Notes: a model not told the origin generated them from the letters alone. Shown: positions 35,895 to 44,951, numbered from the stretch's first letter. The stretch is DNA of 64,000 nucleotides from an uncultured Spirochaetaceae bacterium (GCA_902766125.1 CACXCG010000017.1:1-64000); one strand, 5' to 3'. Translations and numbers: made by a program.

Positions 35895-37677
35895 GCACAG
35901 CAAGGAACGCACTCTGAGGTAACTCTACATCGCCTGCCATCAGCATGCGTTTTTTTCCTTCCTTCTGCTTTTCAAGAAGCTTTCGCTTACGGGTAATATC
36001 ACCGCCGTAGCATTTTGCAAGCACATCTTTACGCACCGGATTGACGGTTTCGCGGGCAATAATCTGACTTCCTATAGCACCCTGAATTGCAATCTTAAAC
36101 TGCTGACGGGCAATTTCATCTTTAAGGCGTTCACACACTTTCTTTGCACGTTCAACGGAACTCTGTCTGAAACACAGCTGAGCAAGGGCATCAACACTTT
36201 TCCCGTTAAGCAGAATGTCAATCTTTACCAGGTCTGTGGGACGATAGTCGGTAACTTCGTAGTCAAAGCTGGCATAACCGCGGCTGTAGCTTTTAAGTTT
36301 GTCGTAAAAATCAAACAGAACTTCTGCAAGCGGCATGTCATACGTAAGTTCAACACGCTTTTCGTCAAGGTACTGCATGTTTGTCTGAGCACCACGCTTA
36401 AGGCGGCACAGTTCCATAATCGAACCAAGGTACTCTGCAGGAGTAATAATCGTCGCCCTGATATATGGTTCTTCTGCAGCTTCAATTTTTCCGTCGGGAT
36501 AATCTGCAGGATTATCAACCCACTGTTCTGTCTTTCCGGCAGCACGAACTTTATAGCGTACCGAAGGAGCAGTAAAAATAACTACCTGATTAAAGTCACG
36601 CTCCAAACGTTCCTGTACAATTTCAAGATGAAGCAGTCCTAAAAATCCGCAGCGGAAACCGTTACCCAGTGCAAGCGAATTATCTTTTTCGTACACGAGC
36701 GAAGCATCATTAAGCTTCAGTTTTTCCATTGCATCCTTAAGTTCTTCATAATCATTTGAATCAATAGGATAGATTGAAGAGAACACTACAGGCTTTACTT
36801 CTTTAAATCCGGGAAGCGGTTCGGGTGCAGGTTTTGCAGCAAGGGTAATGGTGTCTCCTACGCGGACATCCTGAACGGTTTTGATTCCCGCAATAATGTA
36901 TCCGACGTCCCCTGCCTCAAGCACACCGGTTTCTTCAAACTTGATTTTAAAAATACCGGCCTGTTCAACTTTGTATTCAGTATTGCTGCTCATAAGACGG
37001 ATGATGTCCCCTGTCTTAACGCGACCGTCCATAATGCGGATGTGAACAATAACACCGCGGTATTCATCGTAGTGGCAGTCAAAAATCAGTGCTTTAAGCG
37101 GAGCATTTACGTCTCCTGTGGGTGCAGGAAATTTTGTAACGATGGCTTCCATAAGATCATCTATACCCTGCCCTGTCTTAGCGCTTACCAGCTGTGCATC
37201 TGAAGCATCCAGTCCCAGGTCGTGATCTATCTGATGCTTTACGCTTTCAACATCTGCACTTGCAAGATCGATTTTATTTATAACCGGAACAATTGTCAGG
37301 TCCTGTTCCAGCGCAAGGTACATATTGCTTACCGTCTGACTTTCGACACCCTGTGTTGCATCAATAAGCAGCAGTGCTCCTTCGCAGGAGGCAATGGCAC
37401 GGCTTACTTCATACGAAAAGTCTACATGACCCGGAGTATCAACAAAATTCAGTTCGTAATCGTGACCGTCTTTTGCATGATACGGAATGGTAACCGCCTG
37501 ACTTTTTATGGTAATGCCGCGTTCACGCTCAATGTCCATATTGTCAAGAATCTGATTCATCATCTGACGATCTTCAATGATACGTGCTTTTTGAATCAGT
37601 CTGTCTGCAAGCGTTGACTTACCGTGATCGATGTGAGCGGTAATACAGAAGTTACGTTTGTATTTAAGTTCAGTCAT
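35872..37677 (-). CDS. lepA: Elongation factor 4 (LepA)
   Basis: Ribosome-associated GTPase that acts during stress and in 30S assembly. The 601-residue product has the EF-Tu-like GTPase (AHIDHGKSTLADR, VDTPGHVDF, NKIDLA), a domain II, the EF-G-like domains, and the LepA-specific C-terminus (LKSYSRGYASFDYE, GKSVDALAQL, KDVLAKCYGGDITRKRKLLEKQKEGKKRM). The ATG at 37677 has an AGGTGGG ribosome binding site; a GTG nine bases upstream overlaps that site. It ends in an overlap with the convergent Maf gene and follows the lipoprotein protease by 9 bases. Confidence 0.97.
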   Translation of the reverse strand: MTELKYKRNFCITAHIDHGKSTLADRLIQKARIIEDRQMMNQILDNMDIERERGITIKSQAVTIPYHAKDGHDYELNFVDTPGHVDFSYEVSRAIASCEGALLLIDATQGVESQTVSNMYLALEQDLTIVPVINKIDLASADVESVKHQIDHDLGLDASDAQLVSAKTGQGIDDLMEAIVTKFPAPTGDVNAPLKALIFDCHYDEYRGVIVHIRIMDGRVKTGDIIRLMSSNTEYKVEQAGIFKIKFEETGVLEAGDVGYIIAGIKTVQDVRVGDTITLAAKPAPEPLPGFKEVKPVVFSSIYPIDSNDYEELKDAMEKLKLNDASLVYEKDNSLALGNGFRCGFLGLLHLEIVQERLERDFNQVVIFTAPSVRYKVRAAGKTEQWVDNPADYPDGKIEAAEEPYIRATIITPAEYLGSIMELCRLKRGAQTNMQYLDEKRVELTYDMPLAEVLFDFYDKLKSYSRGYASFDYEVTDYRPTDLVKIDILLNGKSVDALAQLCFRQSSVERAKKVCERLKDEIARQQFKIAIQGAIGSQIIARETVNPVRKDVLAKCYGGDITRKRKLLEKQKEGKKRMLMAGDVELPQSAFLAVLKEKDAD

Positions 37678-37686
37678 AATTCCCAC

Positions 37687-39348
37687 CTAAAAATAATACG
37701 GACTGTCAAGTTGAGCGGTTAACGCCAGAGCCATTTCAAGCCAGCCGTTTTTGCGCCGTTTTGTATAGACCGTTACATATATATACGATTTTGTTGCATC
37801 AAATTCAACACCGACTATTTGCACAGTATCGCTTTCAGAAAAACTCAGTTCATCAGCAGCACTTGCCTTAAGCACTTTACTTACCGAATAAAGCTTCTTT
37901 GACGTAGAAGCACGCACTAATTCCATACCCAGAAGCGGTAACAGCGAATGTTCCAGTAAATCTGTCTGATATACTTCATATCCGGGCTGTTCCGGACGTG
38001 AAGAAAGACACACCAGTACGACTTCTTCTTTTTCATCTTCATGCCGCACTTTTACACGAACAACAGTTTCGCTCAGACACTGCATGAACATTCGGTGCAA
38101 ATCTTCAAGAGAAGAAACACGTATTCCGTCAAACGCAGTAATCACATCTCCCGCCTGTATTCCGCTTAGCGCAGCAGATCCGCCGGGCATAACATACTGA
38201 ACAAGCACTCCTTCGTTTTTTGCATTTGCTCCGGGAAGCCGTTCAGTCTTTCCATACGCACACATCCACGGATGCACACGCTCTCCGCCTGCATACAGTA
38301 CAGGAAGTTCGTAGCGCAGGTATTCAACCGGAATTGCAAAGTTAAGTCCCTGATAGTTTTCAACACCCGCAAACACAATTGCCTGAACCTTTCCCGATGC
38401 ATCAATTAACGGACCGCCGGAATTACCGCTGTTAACCGCTGCATCAATCTGAAACACGACACCTTCGGTAAAGAGCCTTCGGTCTTTTGCAGATATAACG
38501 CCACTGGTAAGCGTTCTGTCCAGTCCTAAAGGAGAACCGATTGCATACACTTTATCGCCCACATCAAGATCAGAACTAAAGCCTAACGAAAATACATACG
38601 GAGCATCAACTTCTGCCTTTAAAAGTGCAAGGTCAAGTACAGAGTCCCAGCCTACAACTTTTGCAGGAATACGAGTGTCAGGATCATCAGCAAGTTTTAT
38701 ATACAGACGGGCATAGCCTTCATACTTGGGATCTACCATTGCAGATATGACATGATGATTGGTAACGATGTAGCCGTCATGCGAAATAAAAAATCCGCTT
38801 CCCAGCATTGCATCCTGAATACCCATTCCCCGCTCAACCTTAAAGCCTTTGTCAACGTACACAGTTACTGTTCCGCGGATGTACTGCGACACACGGTCAG
38901 AACCGGGGACAGTTTCGTTTTTTAGTCCGGGAGCATCATTTATAACGCACGACTCCAGCGTGGTACGGCTCAGTGGCAGTTTTGAAAGTTCAGGATACGA
39001 ACAGGACTGCAGCGAAACATAACAGCGCAATGCATTCTGCCAGTCTTCTTTAAGAACAGACTCTGAGTATTCATCAACGACAGCCTGATGACAGCGTTCC
39101 AACATTTTCTGTGCCGCAGAAGAATCCTGTATGTGATTTGAAAGCAGAACAGCACGCCACAGTGCACGGGTATTAAGCTGACTGTTCAGAAGCCGTTCTA
39201 TGCGTTCACATTCAGTTACGGCGACACTTTCGCTTGTATAATCAACGGTATCGTATTCTTTTATGCCCGCAGTTTTATCAAACGTTCTGCAACCGGACAG
39301 CAGCACTACACATACACATACAATTGCAGCACTTTTTTTTACCGGCAT
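37687..39348 (-). CDS. Trypsin-like serine protease lipoprotein with PDZ domain
   Basis: A 553-residue protein with a lipoprotein signal: MPVKKSAAIVCVCVVLLSGC, lipid-modified Cys at 20. The trypsin-like domain has His in IVTNHHVISAM, Asp in VLDLALLKAE and Ser in SGNSGGPLID, so the triad is complete. A PDZ domain follows (AALSGIQAGDVITAFDGIRV). Before the protease domain, about 150 residues of helical sequence are unassigned; the C-terminus after PDZ is also extra. It is distinct from the DegP homologue at 50636. The start at 39348 has GAGGAA upstream, whereas the longer frame runs into the previous gene. It follows the EF-hand-like protein gene by one base. Confidence 0.82.
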   Translation of the reverse strand: MPVKKSAAIVCVCVVLLSGCRTFDKTAGIKEYDTVDYTSESVAVTECERIERLLNSQLNTRALWRAVLLSNHIQDSSAAQKMLERCHQAVVDEYSESVLKEDWQNALRCYVSLQSCSYPELSKLPLSRTTLESCVINDAPGLKNETVPGSDRVSQYIRGTVTVYVDKGFKVERGMGIQDAMLGSGFFISHDGYIVTNHHVISAMVDPKYEGYARLYIKLADDPDTRIPAKVVGWDSVLDLALLKAEVDAPYVFSLGFSSDLDVGDKVYAIGSPLGLDRTLTSGVISAKDRRLFTEGVVFQIDAAVNSGNSGGPLIDASGKVQAIVFAGVENYQGLNFAIPVEYLRYELPVLYAGGERVHPWMCAYGKTERLPGANAKNEGVLVQYVMPGGSAALSGIQAGDVITAFDGIRVSSLEDLHRMFMQCLSETVVRVKVRHEDEKEEVVLVCLSSRPEQPGYEVYQTDLLEHSLLPLLGMELVRASTSKKLYSVSKVLKASAADELSFSESDTVQIVGVEFDATKSYIYVTVYTKRRKNGWLEMALALTAQLDSPYYF

Positions 39349-39349
39349 A

Positions 39350-41458
39350 CTATTCCTCATCATCAAATGCGTACACCGGAACCAGCGTTGCGTAATAATT
39401 GCTTCCAACTCTGACCGCAAGCACTTGCTGACCGTCAGCACGGACAATCATACTCACGCCCTGGTCTTCTGCGGCATCAAGCAGACGGATTGCTTCAGAA
39501 GCAACTTTGGGAGAACCGGGAGCATCTATCCAGAAAAGACGAGACGAACCTTCACGGGTAATAGAAGACTGACTGTTTCCGCGCTCAACGCTCACCGGAA
39601 CTCCGTCTACAGAAGTTACAGTTACCATCTGCTTTTGTGTCTGCACATAAAACTGAGCTTCTTCAATAAGCGGCTCTTTTTCGCCGAATGTATTTGTCTT
39701 TCGCGGGTAGCGCGTAGAACGGATATCCCACAAACCGTCACCGTCTAAATCCCACGAGGTAATTTTTCCTTCATGAGGAAGATATTCTTCAATAAACTCA
39801 GGGATGGTATCTCCGTTTGAATCAATCTGAATAAAACTCAGGAAGAAACCGCTTCCGCTTCCGGGAGTTCCAAACAGATTGATCATGACCGATTCTTCAT
39901 CTTCAAGGCAATGCACGGCCATAGTTCCTTCGTAATCGTAGCCATACACTTCTGTTGTTTCAAAGGTACCGTCATTATTTGCATCGACCCGACGGGTGTA
40001 CGGGAATCCGTCTATAAACTGAGTGTGCGCATAGGTAACGCCATTTACAGCATAATTTGCAAACTGCAGTTTTCCGTCAAGTACGGTAAAGGTAACGGTT
40101 GCTCCGTCTCGCTCTTTTGACGGCATTGTGTATTCGTAACAGGCAGTCATCAGTAAATCATCGGTAACCGGTTCTGCATCGGGAATGAGCGACGGAAAGT
40201 AAAACTCTGCGCCGGTGTTTGCGGCAACCGTCTGATCAATACTGATTGTTATCGGTGACCACACTACTTCATCGCGCACAAGGCTGAAGGTAAGTTTTGT
40301 ATCCCGCGAAACATTCTGATACACCGCAGAACACAAATAGGGATAGGTATCCCAGTCAACTTCAAGTCCTGAAGGCGGAATCTTTGCATGAATGGGAACT
40401 CCGAAATCTGCAATAATCTGCCAGTCAATAATTCCGTCCTGATTTTTATCGTACATGATGTTGTCGGGTCTACCGCGGTAGTACTTAATGTACATGTTGA
40501 CAATTCCGTCACGGTCAGTGTCTACGGTAAGCATTCCGTCAAACGCAGTAAAGTACGTATTTGCAGCAGCCTTAGCTTCTGTTTCGGTAAGGAGCGGAAC
40601 AAAATCTTTAAGGGTATTCCAGTCAATTTCTACGTCTGCAAACGAACGGATATAATCAAGTGCTTCACGCTCTGTCAAAAGCTGATTCTGAAGTGCAGCT
40701 CCTGCATACAGCGGATGACGCAAACCGCGGGCATTAAAAGACTGCAGCATGCGCTTCTGCTCTTCTCCGCGTGCAAAGAGGGCTGCATAAATTTCAAGCT
40801 CGGTATCTTTGTCGGGTGCAGTGGCGGCATACTGTGAAATTTTTGTAAAGAAAAAATCTGCAAGGCGACGGACTTCTGCATTGATACTCTGCGGAGATTC
40901 TGATTTATAAAACAGCAGCGGAAAGCGGGTGTCCAGCGGATAGATTTTCCGGGCACTGTCAATTTTAGCACGGGCTTTTGCAACCGAGTCAGGAGTTGCC
41001 ATGCGGTAGTATGCTTTTGCACGGATATATTCTGCATCTGCGGAATAAATGAGCGGACTTGCATCAAGAATTGCAGGAACACTTTCGTAGTTACCGGTGT
41101 CACACAGAAGATCTGCATAGAGTACACGCGCACTGTCACGGTTATAGTCAACCCAGTCTCCGGTAGTAAGGGCGGTCTGCACTAACGGAAGAATTTCTGC
41201 TTTTGAATCCCCGAGTGCATTTTTTGCAGCAGCCAGCATGTAGTATAAATCAGAAATGGTACTGTCGTAAGCAATTCCCTGAGAAGCAAGCGATTCAACG
41301 GCTGACCAGGAACGAGAAGATGCATATTCTTTTGCAAGCGAAAGACAGCGCAATGCGGTACGGCGGTTTGCCTGATCTGCAGTCTGAGACTGTGACCACA
41401 CGGGTAACGAAGCAAACGTAAAAAGCATGCACGCAAACACCACTATTTTTTTCATCAT
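39350..41458 (-). CDS. Secreted protein with TPR-like and calcium-loop repeats
   Basis: A 702-residue exported protein (signal peptide ending WSQ, about residue 22) that I cannot assign to a named family. The first 270 residues are helical repeat-like (SWSAVESLASQGIAYDSTI, YVRAK-type blocks), consistent with TPR. The C-terminal half contains five DxDxDG-type loops: DTDRDGIVN, DKNQDGIID, DANNDGTFE, DSNGDTIPE and DLDGDGLWD. These are the pattern of EF-hand, dockerin or thrombospondin type 3 calcium loops. Beta-rich stretches lie between them. Two ATGs are adjacent at the start; GGAAGG lies just before. It is followed by the protease lipoprotein, so both probably act in the envelope. Confidence 0.6.
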   Translation of the reverse strand: MMKKIVVFACMLFTFASLPVWSQSQTADQANRRTALRCLSLAKEYASSRSWSAVESLASQGIAYDSTISDLYYMLAAAKNALGDSKAEILPLVQTALTTGDWVDYNRDSARVLYADLLCDTGNYESVPAILDASPLIYSADAEYIRAKAYYRMATPDSVAKARAKIDSARKIYPLDTRFPLLFYKSESPQSINAEVRRLADFFFTKISQYAATAPDKDTELEIYAALFARGEEQKRMLQSFNARGLRHPLYAGAALQNQLLTEREALDYIRSFADVEIDWNTLKDFVPLLTETEAKAAANTYFTAFDGMLTVDTDRDGIVNMYIKYYRGRPDNIMYDKNQDGIIDWQIIADFGVPIHAKIPPSGLEVDWDTYPYLCSAVYQNVSRDTKLTFSLVRDEVVWSPITISIDQTVAANTGAEFYFPSLIPDAEPVTDDLLMTACYEYTMPSKERDGATVTFTVLDGKLQFANYAVNGVTYAHTQFIDGFPYTRRVDANNDGTFETTEVYGYDYEGTMAVHCLEDEESVMINLFGTPGSGSGFFLSFIQIDSNGDTIPEFIEEYLPHEGKITSWDLDGDGLWDIRSTRYPRKTNTFGEKEPLIEEAQFYVQTQKQMVTVTSVDGVPVSVERGNSQSSITREGSSRLFWIDAPGSPKVASEAIRLLDAAEDQGVSMIVRADGQQVLAVRVGSNYYATLVPVYAFDDEE

Positions 41459-41473
41459 ACCTTCCTTAACGGC

Positions 41474-42874
41474 TTATGCCACAACCCAATTTTTTAATCC
41501 ACATAGTTCGCCCCAGATGCACACTATGTTCATATCTTTATGTGACAAATCTTGAATAAGCGGAACAGACTGTTTTTTACTGCCTGCTTTCCATCCGTCC
41601 AGAATGCCACTTACAGACCTCATTGTTCCCTTTGCATCACAGATTTCATCTCCGCTTACAAAAGAACGCAGTCCTATGGGAAAATCAGCGTTGTACACGG
41701 TAACAGAACGGCCGCTTGTTATTTCGGTAACACGAAGAGCCTTTCTTACACCGACATCTTCGTATTCAGCGCAAAACTGCCTTTCGCCCACGCTAACTGT
41801 CTTTCCTTCATATAGTATAGCAGAGAATCCGCTTTCTGTAACCACCTTCTGCACTTTTTGCACACAGATGCTTTTTGCACTTAGTTCAACCGCAAGTCCC
41901 GCCGCAGACACGGAACGCTTTTTACCGTCAGAAAGACAGAGGTCGGCAAAGGAACTTATGTCCTGTATAAAACCAAAGGGTATGCGCTCCTGTGTTTTTG
42001 GTGACAGCAGGCGGTACAGCACACGGCGCCGGATTGCAGGCATCTGTCTGCAGAATGCTGCGGTGTCAACCGTAAGACAGCCGGTATCTGCATCTGAAAC
42101 ATTGCTTACAGTCAGCGTTTTTTCTGCCTCAAGGGTAAGCGTTTGCAGCACCTGTTCGTCAGAAGACATTTTCTGAGAAAGACTGTCTGCACTTTTCTGC
42201 CAGCCGGGAAACAGACTGTCTAAAAGGGGAACAACAGAAGAACGCACCCGGTTACGCAAAAAAGCAGTGTCAGCATTGGTACTGTCAGTGCAATACGTCT
42301 GATTGCAGCGCGCAAGATAGGCTTCTACATCGTTACGGGTTACGGTTCTAAGCGGACGGATAAACCTTTCCCGCACAAGAGGGATTCCCCCTAACCCTTC
42401 AGCACCGCTTCCCTGTAAAAAACGCATGACAATTGTTTCTATGTGATCGGAATATGTGTGAGCCGTGCACAGTGCACAGAGCGAATGTTCTTTGATAAAT
42501 GCTTCAAAAATTTCATACCGCACAAAACGTGCAGCTTCTTCAATACCGCAGTCCCGTTCTAAAGCAACCTGTTCAATTTTTCCACGGGGGATATCTTTTC
42601 TTGTACAGTCAACACCAAGTGTTTTACACAAGTCCTGAACAAAGGCAGCATCGCCTGCAGTTTCTACCTGAGGACGCAGATTGTGATTTACGGTAATGAC
42701 ATATAATTTTGTTTCAGGCGCAAGAATATGGTGCAGCGAAAGAAGCATGCTTACAGAATCAGCACCGCCGGAAACCGCTAAGCCTAAAGCACCTGTCTTA
42801 TCGCTTACGTTTTCAAGGCATGTTTTTAAACATGAGGAAACTGCTGTTTCAAAACTGTCAGATAAATGCACCAT
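41474..42874 (-). CDS. tilS: tRNA(Ile)-lysidine synthase TilS
   Basis: Converts C34 of the AUA-decoding tRNA-Ile to lysidine. The 466-residue product opens with the PP-loop GLAVSGGADSVSM and has TAHTYSDHIETIVMRFLQGSGAEGLGGI and PLRTVTRNDVEAYL, followed by C-terminal TilS domains. The ATG sits only 10 bases after GGAAGGA, which is itself part of the stem of the rplY terminator (see that feature). The order tilS next to rplY is shared with what I recall of Borrelia. The next gene, on the same strand, begins 15 bases downstream. Confidence 0.92.
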   Translation of the reverse strand: MVHLSDSFETAVSSCLKTCLENVSDKTGALGLAVSGGADSVSMLLSLHHILAPETKLYVITVNHNLRPQVETAGDAAFVQDLCKTLGVDCTRKDIPRGKIEQVALERDCGIEEAARFVRYEIFEAFIKEHSLCALCTAHTYSDHIETIVMRFLQGSGAEGLGGIPLVRERFIRPLRTVTRNDVEAYLARCNQTYCTDSTNADTAFLRNRVRSSVVPLLDSLFPGWQKSADSLSQKMSSDEQVLQTLTLEAEKTLTVSNVSDADTGCLTVDTAAFCRQMPAIRRRVLYRLLSPKTQERIPFGFIQDISSFADLCLSDGKKRSVSAAGLAVELSAKSICVQKVQKVVTESGFSAILYEGKTVSVGERQFCAEYEDVGVRKALRVTEITSGRSVTVYNADFPIGLRSFVSGDEICDAKGTMRSVSGILDGWKAGSKKQSVPLIQDLSHKDMNIVCIWGELCGLKNWVVA

Positions 42875-42876
42875 AT

Positions 42877-42910
42877 AAAAAAAATCCTTCCCGAAAAACT
42901 TCAGGAAGGA
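42877..42910 (-). terminator. rplY terminator overlapping the tilS ribosome binding site
   Basis: TCCTTCC (42904-42910) and GGAAGGA (42885-42891) pair around a 12-base loop, followed by eight T on the minus strand. GGAAGGA is also the ribosome binding site of tilS. Confidence 0.75.
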
Positions 42911-42931
42911 ATAAATCAGTCTGTTACCCTA

Positions 42932-43486
42932 TTATTTTTTTGGAGGAGCAACAGAAATAATAACATCCTCTGCAGGAGTAAGAACGGTAACTTTGTCACC
43001 CAGGTTCAGATCCTTAACAAGGAATTTTTCACCGATTTTGATTGCAGATACATCTGCGGTAACAGATGCGGGCAGATCCTGAGGAAGTGCCTTAATCTTA
43101 ATCTGCGGAATGTGCTTAACCATAAAGCCACCCTGCAGAACACCAGCGGGAGTTCCAGCATAGTGAATCTTAAAGGTGTAGATTACGGGTTTGTTTCCGC
43201 TTACGATGTGGAAATCTGCATGAAGGTTCTTGTCAGTCTTGATGTCATATTCAGTTGACTGAATGAATGCCATGTTATCCTGACCGTCGATCTTCAGGTT
43301 AATTGTGGTTGACGGAGTAATTGTGCGCCATACCTTTGAAAATTCCGCTGCATCGATTTCGAGCATTACGGATTCACCCTTTTCGTTGTATGCAATGGCC
43401 GGAAGTTTACCCTGTGCGCGCAGATTCTTTGCTACACGTTTGCCAGTTTCCTTACGGGTCTTTGCATTGATTACCATTTGTTCCAT
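42932..43486 (-). CDS. rplY: Ribosomal protein bL25, long (Ctc-type)
   Basis: Binds 5S rRNA in the large subunit. The 184-residue protein is the two-domain Ctc form: an N-terminal bL25 domain (ETGKRVAKNLRAQGKLPAIAYNEKG, about 1-95) and a C-terminal beta domain (FMVKHIPQIKIKALPQDLPASV). AAGGAG lies before the ATG. Upstream is tRNA-Gln, 42 bases away, with a TATTAT box between. The gene is followed by a terminator that overlaps the tilS ribosome binding site. Confidence 0.93.
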   Translation of the reverse strand: MEQMVINAKTRKETGKRVAKNLRAQGKLPAIAYNEKGESVMLEIDAAEFSKVWRTITPSTTINLKIDGQDNMAFIQSTEYDIKTDKNLHADFHIVSGNKPVIYTFKIHYAGTPAGVLQGGFMVKHIPQIKIKALPQDLPASVTADVSAIKIGEKFLVKDLNLGDKVTVLTPAEDVIISVAPPKK

Positions 43487-43528
43487 TACAAAAGCTCCTT
43501 AAAAAATACTATAATAGTGTTTTTTTAC

Positions 43529-43600
43529 TGGGACGGCTGGATTCGAACCAGCGGAATGACGGCACCAAAAGCCGTTGTCTTACCACTTGACGACGTCCCA
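43529..43600 (-). tRNA. tRNA-Gln (anticodon TTG)
   Basis: A 72-base cloverleaf: acceptor TGGGACG/CGTCCCA, anticodon stem ACGGC/GCCGT around loop TTTTGGT (anticodon TTG, codon CAA), T arm GCTGG TTCGAAT CCAGC. It lies between spoVG and rplY on the same strand with 14 and 42 base gaps. CCA is not encoded. Confidence 0.94.
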
Positions 43601-43614
43601 AAATACAAAAGCGA

Positions 43615-43905
43615 TTACTCGCTGTCTGCACCTGCTTCATTCGGAGAAACAAAATTCCCCGCATTATATTCTGCAAGAATTTTTTCCTGCAGTTCTACTC
43701 TGAATTCAGGACTTACCGGATGAGCAATATCCTTGTATTCACCCGTTGCAGTCTTACGACTTGGCATTGCAATAAACGGCCCTGACTTTCCCTCGATAAT
43801 TTTGATATTGTGCACCACAAAGCACTCATCAAAAGTTATCGTAACATACGCCTTTAGCTTTCCTTCATCCTCGACCTTGCGGATCCTCACTTCCGTAACT
43901 TTCAT
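43615..43905 (-). CDS. spoVG: SpoVG family RNA/DNA-binding regulator
   Basis: A 96-residue SpoVG protein. In Borrelia and Staphylococcus SpoVG binds nucleic acid and regulates gene expression; sporulation is not involved in spirochaetes. Family features are [43 protein letters not shown] and [11 protein letters not shown]. The short tail ([14 protein letters not shown]) is not conserved. The ATG at 43905 has GGAGG 7 bases before it; the frame extends two codons upstream to a TTG that is rejected. It is between ispE and tRNA-Gln. Confidence 0.93.
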   Translation of the reverse strand: MKVTEVRIRKVEDEGKLKAYVTITFDECFVVHNIKIIEGKSGPFIAMPSRKTATGEYKDIAHPVSPEFRVELQEKILAEYNAGNFVSPNEAGADSE

Positions 43906-43934
43906 GCTCAATCCTCCATTTTTTTACTGTTACA

Positions 43935-44792
43935 TTACAGAACCATAACTTTCCATCTTGAAGAAAGGTTCTGTTGTGCACGCAGCGCACACACTCGTCT
44001 TTCAAAAACACCATACACCGTAGATCCTGAACCTGACATCTCTGCAAAATCTGCACCGTTCTGACACAAATCTTCAAGAGCAGCCCCTATAAGGGGACAT
44101 CTTCGGACAACACAGGGCGTAAAATCATTTTTGAATGTCCAAGCGCGGACGCCCATGGAGTACAACTGAGCAAGCGGTAGTCGAACCGTCTGATCGGACT
44201 CGGCATCTTCATCTACCCACCGGTAAGCCTCTGCTGTAGAGACAGACACACCAGGAAAGAGAAGCAGTACCGTATAGTCACTTCGGGCAGGAATTGCAGA
44301 AACACGTTCACCACGACCTTCTACAATTGCAGCATAAGGTTCATTATTACCCGCCTCCAAAAGCGCATGGGTAAAAAAGAACACATCGCTTCCTACCTTC
44401 GATGCAATGGTCTCAAAAGAAACTGCATCTAAATGCGTACTGAACAAACTGTCAATGGATTGAATAAAAGAAGAAGCATCACTTGAGCCGCCCCCCAATC
44501 CACCGCCAGCAGGAATCCGTTTTGTAAGTTTAACGCTCACACTCTGATTCATGCCAGTCAGCACGCAGAAAGCTTTGTATGCAACAGTGATTGTATTCTG
44601 GGACGGAAGTTTCATTCCCTGACACGTAACAGTACAGGAATCTTTACCGTCAGCAAGGCTAACCTTCAGCTCATCTGCGAGCGGAACTGTCGTAAAGATA
44701 CTCCGTATACCGTGGTACCCGTCTTCACGTCTTGGCAAAACTTGCAAACCGAGGTTTATCTTTGCCGGCGCACTGACGGTGACACTGTCCAT
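43935..44792 (-). CDS. ispE: 4-diphosphocytidyl-2-C-methyl-D-erythritol kinase IspE
   Basis: GHMP kinase of the methylerythritol phosphate route to isoprenoids. The 285-residue product has SAPAKINLGLQV, the P-loop IPAGGGLGGGSSDASSF and the C-terminal GSGSTVYGVF. The ATG at 44792 gives the typical short lead before PAKINL; two in-frame ATGs upstream (44804, 44822) are less likely because a TATACT box (44805-44810) lies over or downstream of them. It is the first gene downstream of the hairpin-rich region. Confidence 0.92.
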   Translation of the reverse strand: MDSVTVSAPAKINLGLQVLPRREDGYHGIRSIFTTVPLADELKVSLADGKDSCTVTCQGMKLPSQNTITVAYKAFCVLTGMNQSVSVKLTKRIPAGGGLGGGSSDASSFIQSIDSLFSTHLDAVSFETIASKVGSDVFFFTHALLEAGNNEPYAAIVEGRGERVSAIPARSDYTVLLLFPGVSVSTAEAYRWVDEDAESDQTVRLPLAQLYSMGVRAWTFKNDFTPCVVRRCPLIGAALEDLCQNGADFAEMSGSGSTVYGVFERRVCALRAQQNLSSRWKVMVL

Positions 44793-44804
44793 ACAAGGTG
44801 TCAT

Positions 44805-44810
44805 AGTATA
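44805..44810 (-). promoter_or_regulatory. -10 box for ispE
   Basis: TATACT on the minus strand, twelve bases before the preferred ispE ATG at 44792. Confidence 0.4.
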
Positions 44811-44842
44811 GAAAAAAGGCATCTTTGTCAACGACAGGCAGT

Positions 44843-44869
44843 AAAAAAAAAAGCGCCAGGGATGGCGCT
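44843..44869 (-). terminator. Minus-strand terminator with no obvious gene upstream
   Basis: AGCGCC and GGCGCT pair around a six-base loop, followed by a run of about 9 T. No protein gene ends before it on this strand, so it may end a small RNA that includes the two hairpins at 44889-44948. Confidence 0.75.
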
Positions 44870-44888
44870 CCCCTTCTTAACAGTGCGT

Positions 44889-44919
44889 CCTGAAAGTTTT
44901 GCGAAGCAAAACTTTCAGG
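44889..44919. repeat. Perfect 14-bp inverted repeat, hairpin A
   Basis: CCTGAAAGTTTTGC and its exact complement around GAA (plus strand). It shares its last G with hairpin B. Confidence 0.85.
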
Positions 44920-44948
44920 TTCAAAAATCCATGGACGGATTTTTGAAC
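44919..44948. repeat. Perfect 12-bp inverted repeat, hairpin B
   Basis: GTTCAAAAATCC and its complement around six bases (ATGGAC). It lies immediately upstream of the promoter of the acidic protein gene. Confidence 0.85.
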
Positions 44949-44951
44949 ATC

